From Trigonopsis variabilis (taxonomy: Eukaryota; Ascomycota; Trigonopsidomycetes; Trigonopsidales; Trigonopsidaceae): a stretch of DNA of 64,000 nucleotides. Of this stretch, positions 1 to 11,865 are shown piece by piece. Numbering within the stretch: the stretch's first letter is position 1; each line of letters opens with the position of its first letter. The stretch lies in contig PPXM03000008.1 of NCBI GenBank assembly GCA_003707065.3, positions 434,001-498,000 on the forward strand, given 5' to 3'. Made by a program: the position numbers and the translations under genes. The notes under the pieces were generated by a model. That model saw nothing but the letters and a program-made list of their open reading frames with translations. It made no database searches and had not been told where the DNA came from.

Positions 1-1653
1 GACACGTCTGATCCAGATAGCCACGCTCGCTTGCCGCCGGGGAGGAGTATGCGGGTGATTATCTCGAGCTTCTTCATCGTATTGTTGAGGGATTCAGTGC
101 ATCGAAACATGTAGACCCAGACTAATCTGGCCATTCCCGCGAGATAGGTTGTCCTCAGCGACCTGTCTTTTAACTTTGATTGGTTTGATTCGATAAGATT
201 GACCCAGTGCTTTGCAAAAAAGTCAGAGGGCGAGACGCAGATGGTGGTGCAGAGCAATGAGTACGCCGTCGTCCAGTATCGCTGTTTGCCGACCATGGTT
301 AAGCTTCGAGGGTAGATCAGTTCGATGGCACTGACCCACGTAGGATTGTTGACTTCTACCGTGACCCTTCCAGCGATGGGAAGAAGGAGGATGTTTAGGA
401 TCTCTGCGTAGGCTTGTTTGACCCGCTGGCCGTGAGACATGGCGAAGAATCGGCTCAGAGATTCCAGGAATTCGGCTGACTCCTCCAACGCGTTCATCGG
501 GTATACCTTTAGTCGAAGGTACTTCATGCCATGGATAAGCATCTGCACGTTTGGCTCTTTATCTCGAGGCACGTTCTTGGAGATTTTCTCGAGAGCCGCG
601 ATGAACTGGTCGCTCACGCTGGAAAAGCGGTTCTCAGACATGTATCCCAAAAGTCGCGCGAAGAGATTCCAGTTTGCGCTGCGAATGCGACTGCTGCTGA
701 TCACCTCAGGGTCTGCCAGTCGCAGCTGCTTAAACACCATCTCCTCGATCTTCTCTGTCAACTCTTCGTCCATGGACTCTGGAGGAGACTGCTTGATGAC
801 TTCGATCAGGACCCGGCACAGGAGGTATATGCTGATCAGAATCCGTCGATCGGCAATGACATATCGTGCTTTGGCAGAGGTCTCATGGGATCCGTCTGAA
901 GATGCAGAAGTCTGGCCATTCGAAGCCGAGCGGTCGCTGAGCTCCTTGGCTTTCATCTCGCTCTTGGTCTTTCTCCAAAACATCACAGAGTCGATCACCG
1001 GGGCGGGCTCCCGTTTGGCGATATGCCCCAGCGAGACCAAGATCCGATCAAACGAGGGGTCCACTCCTTCGCCTAGGATCTCTGTGATATCGATTTCTTT
1101 GTCGACTGGCAGTTTCAGACAGTAGTTGAGCTTTCTCTCTGCGTATCGGACAAACTGACGTTAAAACCATCCACAACAGCATTCTTACCTGAGTAAACAC
1201 TATATGCAATGCGTACTCTGCCGGGGTCTTGGGCTCAACCGAGTACGAAGGCTCGGCGGGCTGGTCTGAGGGCGAAGTCTTCATAGGCGAGGGGGTATGC
1301 GAAGAGAGCGAGAGGGTGTTTTGGCGGCGGGCTTTGTCGCTATAATCGATGGAATGAATGGGGGGTAAGAGCTTTTTGTGGGCCGAGGAGAAATACTCGT
1401 TCGACCGCCCGTCGAGGTTGATAGCAGGAGTGCCCGCCGCCGATTTGTCGAGTTTCAGCGGCTCTGGGATGTCCTTTGACCGGGAAGTCGATTTGTTGCG
1501 TCTGAAGATGTCGGTGCGGACTCCACTGAAAGTGTCCTGGCCGCCAGACGACGTCTTGGATCTATCCGCCGATTTCTGGGATCGCTGCGAGTTCCGACGG
1601 ATCAGAGACGACATGCTCACTCCATTGCCAGGGCTGTCGGTAATCGAAACCAT
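1..1653 (-). CDS. TAO3: Cell morphogenesis protein, Tao3/Pag1/Furry family, N-terminal part (cut by window edge)
   Basis: Furry-family scaffold of the RAM/MOR pathway, which acts with the NDR kinase Cbk1 in polarity and cell separation (family knowledge). Only the N-terminus is here; the gene runs off the left edge. Start chosen at the ATG of MVSITDSPGN (1653); about 100 Ser/Arg/Lys-rich residues follow, typical of the unstructured N-tail. The start of the Furry/MOR2-PAG1 N domain is then recognisable: EYALHIVFTQ joined to FVRYAERKLN. That join needs a 34-nt intron at 1155-1188 (donor GTAAGA, TTTAAC branch, acceptor ACGTCAG), phase 0. Downstream, the helical repeat region stays open to base 1 (e.g. 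WNLFARLLGYMSENRF). Neighbour NCP1 lies 3.1 kb away in the opposite direction. Family call rests on the N-domain motif and is fairly secure. Confidence 0.85.
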
Positions 1654-4600
1654 TGAAGCCTGGGACACGCGCTAGTCGCGCACTCGAGACGCTGCTGCGG
1701 ACTCTACAGGCCAGGGAGATCAGGATTAGCTGCCGTTGTCGGAGTGGATTCGTCCAAACTAGTATTAGAATCAGTAATATAATCCGATCGCAACTGATCA
1801 GGCCTTGGATACCACACCCGATCTCTGTCTTGGTCGTGCAGTCTCCAAAGGGGACCACCGTCAAAGACATCGAAGAGTCGCCGTACAAGACTCACTTACC
1901 AAAGACTGACTCTAAAAATTCGCCTGTCCGAATAAAATATACTTATCTTCTAACGGCCTTCACGAGAGTTCGCAGCCAGGAGTCGATACCAGTTCTTTTT
2001 ACTCTGAGGTGGTTGTCGGCACTCCAAGCTCAAGGTCCTGCAGGGGATACACACAAAGTCGAGTCACGACAACTCGTCCACTGCATCCCGTTGTCTAATC
2101 GCCCTGGTGGCTGTAGCTTTGTTACGACGTTATCAAGAAAATTCGCAGCAATGTTGGCTGTTTTTTAGGCAGCACTACGGGCTCTACTTGGATCGTAATC
2201 GCGACTCGCTGGTATGAGTCGTGTGTAAATACATGTACATGGGTCCTTGGGTGGAATTTTCAATAAATGTACGATTTTCAGCATTAGCCATTGTTGGAAA
2301 GGGCCTCACACGTCTGCCTCTCGTGTGAGATCAATAGGAACTCCAAGTCGTCTCCGTTGATATGCAAGGTGACGGACTGTGAGCTCCCCGTTGCAGCGCT
2401 TGTGCGTCAGGCCAAAAGTAGCCAGATGTCGTAAGCTGTCATAAAGAGCAGGAAGACAAAGGCCTGTTTAGAGTGGGTGTGAATTTGTTTGTCCGTTTGT
2501 TATTATTATTATGTTCTTAATTGCTGAGGGGGAGAATAGTGCACTCACCATCAAGGTAGACCCACACGTGGATGAGCAAAGGGCAAACTAATTTCCTAGA
2601 TGGGAAAAAATCAGTTTGGGAATGAGTCTAGAATTGCAACCAAGGTTGACGAGCTTTGTCGAGAGGAGTAGCAAAGAAACAAGTGGTAACTATCAACAAT
2701 GAGGCAAGGACTGCGGTCTTTATCTGCGCTTGAGAGCGTCGTAAGCATGCTCAATCGTGGACCTTGTCCCGGTTGCAAGAGCTCTAGACTGAGGTCCTCG
2801 CTAAATGGGACAAACTAGGACATGCCCTCCACAAAGGCCAAAATGAGAGCGCTTCCACGGCGCTTGACTATTGTCTCCTTACCGGTTCGACCCTAACGGG
2901 CAATTCAAGAGCGCATGCAGATTTTTGATTGGCAGAGCAAGCGGGCTCGTAGTCAGATGGCCAAGATCGATCCAAGAGATCGTTTGGAGAGTGGATGTGC
3001 CATTAACGTGTGCGATTAACGTCATGCATGAATGCAACTAGAGTCGCGCTAGGTGAGTCTCGCTAAGGTGCGTCTATTGTTGAGACGCTGTTGAGGGTTG
3101 GCTAGAGAACGACTCAGGTGCGATCAATCCATCCAGCTCTTGCAAGTTGGTCCCTTGGACCCATAACTTCTCGTCATTGCTATATGACTAATGAACAGAT
3201 CGGAGACCTTATCCGAGATGCAAGATTTGAGGACACAAGTCTGGGTTTCCGATTTGTCCTCAAGGTTTAGTCCTCGGGGCTAGACGTGGTACTTGTTGTA
3301 GATATGCTTGATGTAGGATATGGCGAGATTCTGTTTGTTTTCTGGTCGAATGTTCTGACTTGGGGTCACTCATGTCTTGCGTGTTCTGTGGCTTCGTCCT
3401 TTGTCGTAGTTTGTGAAAAAATAGCCATAAACAGCAATTGATATCTGTGCAGTCTAAAATAAAGGGTGGATGTCAGAAACAGAATCATAAAGGGTACGAT
3501 CTTATGGCATAGTAAGATAAATAGGTAATCAGGTAATCAGGTAATCAAGGGGAAGCTATATCCACATTGTCAACAAGAGCATGAGAAGACAATACTCTTT
3601 TCATTTATGAGTACATATGGGCATCAATTAGGGTAGAAATATAGTCCTCCGTGTCTATAAATGGCTGGTTGACCAATCTACTGAAAGCTCTCCCGTCAGG
3701 TAGTCAGTCACCTGATCCTCCAAGGGAGACTCGACTCTCTCCATTGCCATTAGAGCTGCATCTGCTAACTCATTCTTCCACCCTCCAATCGCCGCCTAGT
3801 GCAGAGTTGGAACCTCTACATACTCAGAGTGGCGCGGTTGTCGTATATCTCTGTATATAAAGCAAAGATGACATACTATTCAACTATCGTAGTGAGTTAG
3901 GAGAGTTTCGACATTTGATGTAGACACAAAGCCCCTTATTCGACAGAAATGCTGGCATTTCATGGCATAGACAGCCATCGAGCTAACGATATAGGTTCTA
4001 GGCTCGACGTCCCTTTACTTGTTCACAGACAGGCATTTCAAAGAGACTAGTAGACATGTGGGATACGTGAAAATTAAGCAACTGTCGGCAGAGATAGGCT
4101 CTTAAAGCAGTAGGTTCAAATATCCTTCAAACAGAACGCGTCACTGACAGAAGCGTTCATACGGCCAAGACTATAGCTCTCACAGAGGCTAGCTCCACAG
4201 CTGAGACTGAGCCTTGACCATCGCACCCAAACTACACCACGAAATATACACGCACCATCAATAATACGCACTTAAACACTACGCCGATGACACGTCGTTG
4301 TGACTTGTGGATCCCAGGCAAAGCACAGTTCGGCCGTTCCGCTATCGCCTTCTCTGCGGCGGCAGTGACCGGTTAATCCGCTCCATCTCGATTATTCTCG
4401 AGCGCATGGTCCGAAACAGAACATCTATATGAAGCCCTCTCGTAGATTGTAGCCTGGTAATCTTTACCTGTCATTCGAGTCTGGTGAGCTACACAGAGAT
4501 CAGGCCACATTGCAAGCATCTACGAATCTTGGCTCGAGAGCGTATTGTCGACAAAGAAATTTATACCATCATAACTGCCAGCTTTGAGCTCCTCGACTGT

Positions 4601-4770
4601 CCTATTTGACTGTCGCTGAGAGATTGCGGATACCTGATCTGCCTAGACAATCGGTTGCTGGTATCGGCCCACCAAAAAGGGATATCGTCCTCGGTGATTC
4701 ATCTGTGCTCACTATTAGTCACGGTAAACGGTAAAAGCTGGCGAGCTGTCCCTAGATTGTTGTTTCCACC
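1654..4770. other. Long intergenic region between TAO3 and NCP1
   Basis: About 3.1 kb between two divergent genes. I find no convincing gene. Open frames here are short, lack homology I recognise and have no ATG with context. There is a small run of AGGTAATC repeats near 3525-3550. The region should hold both promoters; the NCP1 start context (CCACCATGG) lies at its right end. Confidence 0.6.
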
Positions 4771-6864
4771 ATGGCGCAAATCGATGCTGCGGATATTGTA
4801 ATTCTTGGTCTTATCCTCGTGGGCTCTGCTGCTTATCTCACAAAGGGCAAGCTGTGGGCGAGGAGCGACGATGATCTATCGAGGCAAACGGTCAAAACGA
4901 CGTCGGTTTCGAATGGAAATGCGGATGCGTCTAATATTATCTCGGTAATGAGGGAGACGGATAAGGATTTGGTGCTTTTCTACGGCTCGCAGACGGGAAC
5001 TGCAGAGGACTACGCGAATAGGCTGGCTAAAGAAGCTCACGCCCGTTTCGGAATCAAAGCCATGACTGCTGATATTGAAAACTACGATCTCACCAACCTG
5101 GATGAGATCCCTGACGACAAGTTTGTCGGCTTTGTGATGGCTACCTACGGAGAGGGCGAACCGACTGACAATGCCACGACCTTCTACGAGCTCGTCACTG
5201 ACGAGGACGCCATCTTCTCCAAGGGCGAGACCGTTGCAGACAAGCCTCTTTCGTCCCTCAAGTATATTGCGTTTGGTCTGGGCAACACGACGTACGAGCA
5301 CTACAATGCGGTCATTCGACGAGTCGATGAGCACCTTACCAACCTGGGAGCGACCCGAGTTGGCCCTCGCGGCGAGGGAGACGATGGATCGGGTACGATG
5401 GAGGAGGATTTCCTCGCTTGGAAGGAAGACATGTGGTCCGAGGTGTCGAAACAGATGGGCTTTTCCGAAAGAGAGGCCGTGTACGAGCCTGCGATCAAGA
5501 TCACCGAAGTCCCAAACAAGTCAGAGCAGGACGACGACGTCTATGTAGGCGAGCCTACCAAAGACTATCTTTCCGAGCCCAAGGGCCCCTACAGCTCGCT
5601 GAACCCCTATCTGGCCCCCATCACGGCCGTCAAGGAGATGTTTTCGGCGCCTGACCGCAACTGCGTGCATGTCGAGATCGATCTGGGCGAAAGTGGCCTG
5701 TCTTTTACCACCGGCGACCATGCCGCCATCTGGCCGTTCAACTCTGAACGAGAAGTCTCGCGGCTCTTGAAGGTCCTTGGCCTTGAAGACAAGCAAGACA
5801 CAGTCATTCGCGTGACTAAACTCGACCCTACCGCCAAGATCCCCTTCCCCACGCCCACCACCTACGGCACCGTGCTCAGGTACCATCTGGAGATCAACGG
5901 CCCAGTCTCGCGTCAGTTTTTGTCTAGCATCGTGGCCTTTGCCCCAAACGCCATCGCGAAGAAAGAGCTGACCCGGCTGAGCTCGGATAAGGAGGTCTTC
6001 CACCAGGAGGTCACGAGCCAGTACCTCAACCTGGGCCGAGTGCTAGAGCGAATCTCGAACGGGGACGCGTGGACCAGCATTCCGTTCTCGATTCTGATTG
6101 AAATGGTGCCCCATCTCCAGCCCAGATACTACTCCATCTCGTCGTCCTCGGCCGTGAACAAACGGGCTCCTCATGTGACTGCGGTGGTGGAATCGGTGCG
6201 ACTCCCAGGACAAGACTCGTTCAAGGGCGTTGCTAGCAACTACCTCTTAGGCCTGGGCCACCTGATCAACGGCACGGAGAACAAGGATCGCCACAAGGTC
6301 CAGTATCAACTAGAGGGTCCCCGTGGCAAGTTTGGAGGCGGCAAGCTGCTGGTCCACATTCGACGCTCGACATTCAAGCTTCCGTCCGATTTCTCAAAGC
6401 CAGTGATTATGGTTGGGCCTGGTACTGGCGTCGCGCCGTTTAGAGCCTTTGTCGCCGAGCGCGCCCACCAAGTCCAAAACGGCGTGCCTCTCGACAAGAT
6501 CGGCAAGATGCTCCTCTTCTACGGATGCAGACACCCTGACCAGGACTTTCTGTTCAAGGACGAGTGGGACGAGTACAAAGCGATCCTCAAAGACAAATTC
6601 GAGTTCGTCACCGCCTTCTCCCGGCTCTCGACCGAAAAGGTCTACGTCCAGCATCGCCTGCAAGAGTACGAGGACGAGGTCGACCGGCTGATGCAACAGG
6701 GTGCCTATTTCTACGTCTGCGGTGACGCCTCGGGAATGGCCAAAGACGTCTCTCGAACCCTGTCGAAAATCGTCTCCCTCCACCGCGGGCTATCTGACGA
6801 GCAAGGCGACGAGTACGTCAAGTCTCTCAGAGTCCAAAACTTGTATCAAGAAGACGTGTGGTGA
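4771..6864 (+). CDS. NCP1: NADPH-cytochrome P450 reductase
   Basis: Transfers electrons from NADPH through FAD and FMN to ER cytochromes P450 (e.g. Erg11, Erg5) and squalene epoxidase. Protein of 697 aa, close to the family length (about 690). Residues 8-24 are a hydrophobic ER anchor. The FMN-binding flavodoxin loop LFYGSQTGTAEDYANRL begins near residue 69. The FAD motif RYYSISSSS is near 451, and the NADPH-binding GPGTGVAPFRAF near 549. The C-terminus ends in EDVW, the terminal Trp that stacks on FAD in this family. The start is the first ATG, in a strong context (CCACCATGG). No intron. Intact and confidently assigned. Confidence 0.97.
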   Translation: MAQIDAADIVILGLILVGSAAYLTKGKLWARSDDDLSRQTVKTTSVSNGNADASNIISVMRETDKDLVLFYGSQTGTAEDYANRLAKEAHARFGIKAMTADIENYDLTNLDEIPDDKFVGFVMATYGEGEPTDNATTFYELVTDEDAIFSKGETVADKPLSSLKYIAFGLGNTTYEHYNAVIRRVDEHLTNLGATRVGPRGEGDDGSGTMEEDFLAWKEDMWSEVSKQMGFSEREAVYEPAIKITEVPNKSEQDDDVYVGEPTKDYLSEPKGPYSSLNPYLAPITAVKEMFSAPDRNCVHVEIDLGESGLSFTTGDHAAIWPFNSEREVSRLLKVLGLEDKQDTVIRVTKLDPTAKIPFPTPTTYGTVLRYHLEINGPVSRQFLSSIVAFAPNAIAKKELTRLSSDKEVFHQEVTSQYLNLGRVLERISNGDAWTSIPFSILIEMVPHLQPRYYSISSSSAVNKRAPHVTAVVESVRLPGQDSFKGVASNYLLGLGHLINGTENKDRHKVQYQLEGPRGKFGGGKLLVHIRRSTFKLPSDFSKPVIMVGPGTGVAPFRAFVAERAHQVQNGVPLDKIGKMLLFYGCRHPDQDFLFKDEWDEYKAILKDKFEFVTAFSRLSTEKVYVQHRLQEYEDEVDRLMQQGAYFYVCGDASGMAKDVSRTLSKIVSLHRGLSDEQGDEYVKSLRVQNLYQEDVW

Positions 6865-7226
6865 AGCGTTCAGTATCATATATTGATGATTTACGATGAC
6901 AAGTCGCCTCTAGCGTGTGACGGATAAAATATATATAGAGTGCCTTATAATGATAAGCTCATGAGTAGAACGACTGGCTAGTGTTGTAACCCTGTACGTC
7001 TTATTCCTCCCAAGCCGGCAGGCCGGGTAAGGCGTGACCTAAATTTTTTCCGTAGCACTTGGATCCGCTTTGCCAGCATTCCCATTATTATTCACCATAA
7101 CGACTTAAATAGAAGGGAAATATCTGGGAAGAGTCTTAGGGAATAGTGATTGTCGTTGCCCGGCAAAGAAATTCATTGCTTTTATTTTTATACAGTCCCG
7201 TGCTCACTGGCTAGTGGAGGTTTAAT
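6865..7226. other. Spacer between NCP1 and RPO41
   Basis: About 360 bases, AT-rich, between two genes in the same direction. It must hold the NCP1 polyadenylation signals (an ATATATATAG run near 6930) and the RPO41 promoter. Nothing else recognised. Confidence 0.5.
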
Positions 7227-10200
7227 ATGATCAGAGCCTGTGTGCGAGCGAGGAGAGTGCAAAATCTGATCCAAAATGCAAGGTTAAGTGGAAGACGAGA
7301 TATCAGCCGGTCAGCGTCGCAGCTCGAGCCGGCTTTAGAGGCCCACGAGCGACGGCCGGGAGGAGATAATAAGCTGGACAATTCGCTGTTTGACAGCTCC
7401 AAAGGGTCGATGTACCAGCTGGGATATCGAGAGGTGGATCATGACCGGTATGTCATGAACCACGTGCCCAATCTCAATGAAAGTGGCAAACTCATCATCC
7501 TGCCGTCCAAGGACATCACGACGCTAGCCACAGGATCGCCTTTATCTCCGCAGGCAATTGATCGAAACGTGTTTGTGCAGGATTACAGTCACTTCATTAC
7601 TCTTTTGGACGCCTGTATATCTTCTGGGGATCTCGACCGCGCTGCTGCCATCCTGCCCAACGCCAACAAAGTGCTCCAACCGGAAGATTTCATTGCCATT
7701 CTCAATAAATACGCAGAGGTCATGGCTAATAAAATGTCCAGCGCCACCGAATTTCTCGACTTTATCGATAATATCCCCACCACCTACCCCAACGCTTCTC
7801 CCGACGGAAGGACACTGGCTCTGGCTCTCAAAAAGGCCAATACTCTCTCATCAGCCAGACAGAGAGACAGCCTGACGCGGAAGTATGTGGTGAAGTGGAC
7901 TTCTAGTGGTAAAAACGTGGGGGAAATCCTCTCGCATCGGGATATCTTGGACGACGTTACGATTCTTCACATTGCTCGCTCGTGCGAGCTCAGTATGGCA
8001 TCACTCGATCCGGCCTATCGAGAGGGATTAGAAGGATTAATACCTCAGGAGGCGAATGAATACAAGAGCGTCTTTGTCAGTCAGCCCAAGTCGGCCATCA
8101 ATGCTCCAGTCGACCAATCAGAAATGCCTCCCGAGGTCGAAGCGTCGTTGGACTCGCTTGTTCCTGTCAACACGTTTGGGTTGAAAATCATTCGATCGAC
8201 TCTCCGTGCCGTCAGCCCTGAGAACCAGCCCGAGGTTCCAAAGACCATCATCGACTCGAGAGATGGCAACCGGATCAATTTCTTCGAGGTCTTTAAAAAC
8301 CTGGAAAACGCATCTGTCCAGGATCGCTTAAAGTTCGAAGAGGCCTTTGAAGTATACAATATGCAGAGACAAAAGGCCCTCGAGCGGTTTTCGCTGGGAG
8401 GCGCCAGGGATCGATGGAAGTACGACGCTAAACAACGCACTGAGCGAGGCGAAGGGTTCGTCAAAGACAAGAAACTCAATAAGCTGCTGTGGAGATGGCA
8501 CACTGATCTTTGCTCAGCCATCAAGGAGGAACTCCAGCGCATCGACGCCGCCGAGAGCACGAAAAGGGCGTCTGGTGCCGACAGAAACATCTACGGCCCT
8601 TATCTCAAGCTCCTGCCGCCGGAAACGTTGAGTGTAATCACCATCCTCGAGGTTCTCAAGCTGCATTCGACCGGCAAAGTCGCTGAAGGTATGAAGACTG
8701 CGCGAGCCGTTGTTTCGGTCGGAAACGCAGTCAAGCTTGAATATCAAGCGCTAGAACTGTCTAGACGGCGTGATTTGTTAAACTACAAGCCTTCCAAGTC
8801 AGAGTTTACCAACCGTTTGTCCTTTAATCGCCTGGTTCGGCGAGCAAAGCAAACAAAGCTGCCGGAAGACCGGGAGATCTGGTCGATGGACTGGCCGTAC
8901 GAGATCAAAGCAAAGGTAAGTGTACAGCTAGCGTCATTACTAACCGAATAGATTGGTTCCATTCTGATTTCTATGCTAATTCACGTGGCCACCATCACCA
9001 TGCGTGGCAAAAACCCCAGAACCGGCGAAGTTGTCTACAAGGAAGGTCCTGCGTTCTATCATACCTACCAGTATCTCAAAGGAAACAAGCTGGGAGTCCT
9101 CAAGCTTGACAAGGCCTTGATATCTATGCTGTCGAGTGATACGCTGCAAAGTGTCATAAGCCCTCAACATTTACCCATGCTGGTCAAGCCTAAAGAATGG
9201 AGCTCGTATGACGATGGCGCGTACCTCTACAGCCCGTCGACGCTGATGCGAATCCGCGATTCTCCTGAGCAGACGGCCTACCTTAAGGAAGCTTCTCGCC
9301 AGGGCGTCATCGACTCTGTCTACCACGGTCTTGATGTACTTGGAGCCACCGCGTGGGCCGTCAACAGACGCCTGCTCGAGACTGTTTTGAAGGTGTGGAA
9401 CACCAAGGAGGAGTTTTTGGATATCCCCCCGGCAATAGAGAACGAAGTGGAGCTGCCGCCGAGGCCTGCAAAAGATTCTGATCCTCATGTCAGGCGGGAC
9501 TGGCTGCGTCAGTGCAAGCAGATCGTCAACAACCGGCAGTCTTTGCACTCGCAGCGATGTGATATGAACTACAAGCTGGAGATTGCTCGAGCCTTTACCG
9601 GCGAGCGACTCTTCTTTCCGCACAATATCGACTTTCGCGGTCGGGCCTACCCGATTGCTCCCCATTTCAATCATCTTGGCAACGATCTCACGCGGGCGCT
9701 GCTCTATTTTTGGGACGGAAAGCCGCTTGGCGAGCGAGGGCTGCGGTGGATGAAGATCCACCTGGCCAACCTGTTTGGACTGTCGAAATCGTCGTTTGAC
9801 GACCGCGTGAAGTTTGCTGACGAGCATCTCGACGACCTCATGGACTCGGCCAAGGATCCTCTCGGTGGCAAAGGGTGGTGGAAGACGGCAGACGAGCCGT
9901 GGCAAGCGTTGGCGACCTGTTTTGAGCTGAGCCAGGCCTACGAATCGGGCGATCCCACAAAGTACGTGTCGCACATGCCTGTCCATCAGGATGGCACCTG
10001 CAACGGTCTCCAGCACTATGCTGCCTTGGGTGGCGACTTTGAAGGCGCCAGCCAGGTGAACCTGGTTCCACGAGAGAAACCGGGAGATGTGTACACGCAC
10101 GTTGCCAACATGGTGAAGCAAAAAGTGGCTGAAGATGCCGAGAAGGGAGACCCATATGCGCTGTTGGTGAATGGCAAGATCACGAGAAAGGTCGTCAAGC

Positions 10201-11536
10201 AGACAGTGATGACGAACGTGTACGGTGTAACCTTTACCGGTGCCCGGGCGCAAGTCATGAAGCAGCTCAAGTCCGAGTTGCCAGAGGATCAAGTGTTTTT
10301 TGTGTCTGCTTACGTTGCCAAGCTGGTTCTGTCGTCGGTGCGCGAGCTGTTTTCAGGAGCCCATCTGATCCAGGACTGGCTGGACGAGTGCGCCAAGCTG
10401 ATTTCTAAGGCTGTGACGGTCACTGAAGAGGGACGAATCGACACTGAGGACTGCATGTCTTCGGTAGTGTGGACGACGCCTCTTGGCCTGCCAATTGCAC
10501 AGCCATACAGAAACACGGTTCGAAAGCAGATACGAACCAAGCTTCAAAGCGTTTATCTTTCGGATCCCTATGCAGTCAACCCAGTGAACGGGCGGAAGCA
10601 GGCGTCTGCGTTCCCTCCCAACTACATTCATTCCCTCGACGCGACGCACATGCTTCTGTCTGCCATTGCGTGCCACAAAAAGGGCATAGCGTTTGCTGCA
10701 GTGCACGACTCGTACTGGACGCATGCCTGCGACGGCGACATTCTTGCCGAGACGCTGCGCGAGGCGTTTGTCAAGCTGCACAGCGCCAACCTGATATCGA
10801 ATCTCAAGACGGAGTTTGAGTATCGGTACAAAAACAACTTTCGTTTCTACCGCGTGAGTCCGCATTCAGCCGAGTTCCAGGCCATTCGCGACTATCGCGC
10901 GCGCCTTGCCGACGAGATTGTCAAGGAGGACCCTGAAAACGACTGGTCTGCTCCCGCAGAGCAAGGAACGCCGCGAGCGCGGCGGAATAGCCGCAAGAAG
11001 GTGGCTGCGTCGAGCAGTTCCAAGCTCGACCTGGCGGTCGCCATGCGGGCGCTGTCTCGAAACCAAGAGCAGATGCGGCTGTTGCGGTCGGACGACCCCG
11101 AGGAGGTCAAGAAAGGAGAAGCCATGGAGACTGACATCAGTATTATTCGCAGGTTTGGGATCGATCCCTTTGTGGCGGCGCCCAAGAAGCAGAAGCCCAA
11201 GGTGAATTATCGATTCAAGGAAAACGAGAATAGCTGGCTAGAGGTGAAATACTTGAAGGAAGAGAATGAAGAGATGGAGGACGCGGGTCTGGTGGAAGAG
11301 GATGATTCTATAGAGGCCATGGAGGCCATGGAGGCTGGCGAGGAAGACATGGACGTGGAGGAGAAAGATGCCCCTCATAGCGCTGGACGGTCTAGAAAAG
11401 GGATAACCGTCCATTTACCTCTCGAGTTCCCCCCAGTTCCCCCCAAGGTAAGGTTTTTCTTTGGTTTCCGCTGCTAACTTTCCAGGGATCATTCGACGTG
11501 CGAACCGTCCTAGACAGTCCTTATTTCTTTTCTTAA
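7227..11536 (+). CDS. RPO41: Mitochondrial DNA-directed RNA polymerase
   Basis: Single-subunit, T7-like RNA polymerase that transcribes and primes mitochondrial DNA. Three exons: 7227-8915, 8952-11447, 11486-11536; 1411 aa. Introns are 36 nt (8916-8951, GTAAGT...TACTAACCGAATAG) and 38 nt (11448-11485, GTAAGG...CTAACTTTCCAG), both phase 0. The N-terminus is Arg-rich, as expected of a mitochondrial presequence. Polymerase motifs: HQDGTCNGLQHY near residue 907 (palm Asp), TNVYGVTFTGAR near 983 (finger) and HDSYWTH near 1148 (second palm Asp). A charged, acidic extension of roughly 170 residues precedes the last exon, which supplies only 16 residues ending YFFS, the conserved C-terminal foot. Finding that foot after the 38-nt intron is strong proof of the splice. 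Confidence 0.96.
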
Positions 11537-11865
11537 ATCATTGCTACGATAATCTTGTATATACGATGGGTCCCGCGGACGTCGTTGTAAATATTGACTT
11601 ATGAGGACTGATGAGCTACTACAAAAGAAAAGGTACATTGGAGCGAGGAAAGGATATTTTCATATGATACGGGCTATGAGTACAATAAAATGGTTTAGAA
11701 TAGGTACAAACGTAGACGATGGGCGAGAGCGTGTAGTGCCAGTTGTCTTGACTTGGTCGTGCAAGTCGTGCAAGTCGTCGTGTAACGGTAGCGTCTTATT
11801 TCACTCCATTTGGTTGCCCTTTAAGATTTTTTTTTCTCCCAACTGGATCAGGCTGGCTCATTATC
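11537..11865. other. Spacer between RPO41 and NOP53
   Basis: About 330 bases. It holds the RPO41 3' end and NOP53 promoter; a T-rich run (TTTTTTTTTCTCCC) lies just before the NOP53 ATG, and GCAAGTCGT is repeated near 11760-11780. No other gene seen. Confidence 0.5.

Noticed and set aside
1653-2168. 171-residue plus-strand frame beside the TAO3 start
   Set aside because: Begins with TTG, has no motif, and overlaps the TAO3 promoter and start.
2423-2600. Possible small spliced membrane protein on the minus strand (DNA ...CTTGATG, GTGAGT donor, then AFVFLLFMTAYDIWLLLA)
   Set aside because: The frame across the junction does not keep the hydrophobic segment, there is no upstream ATG, and the would-be acceptor lacks CTAAC. 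Not supported.
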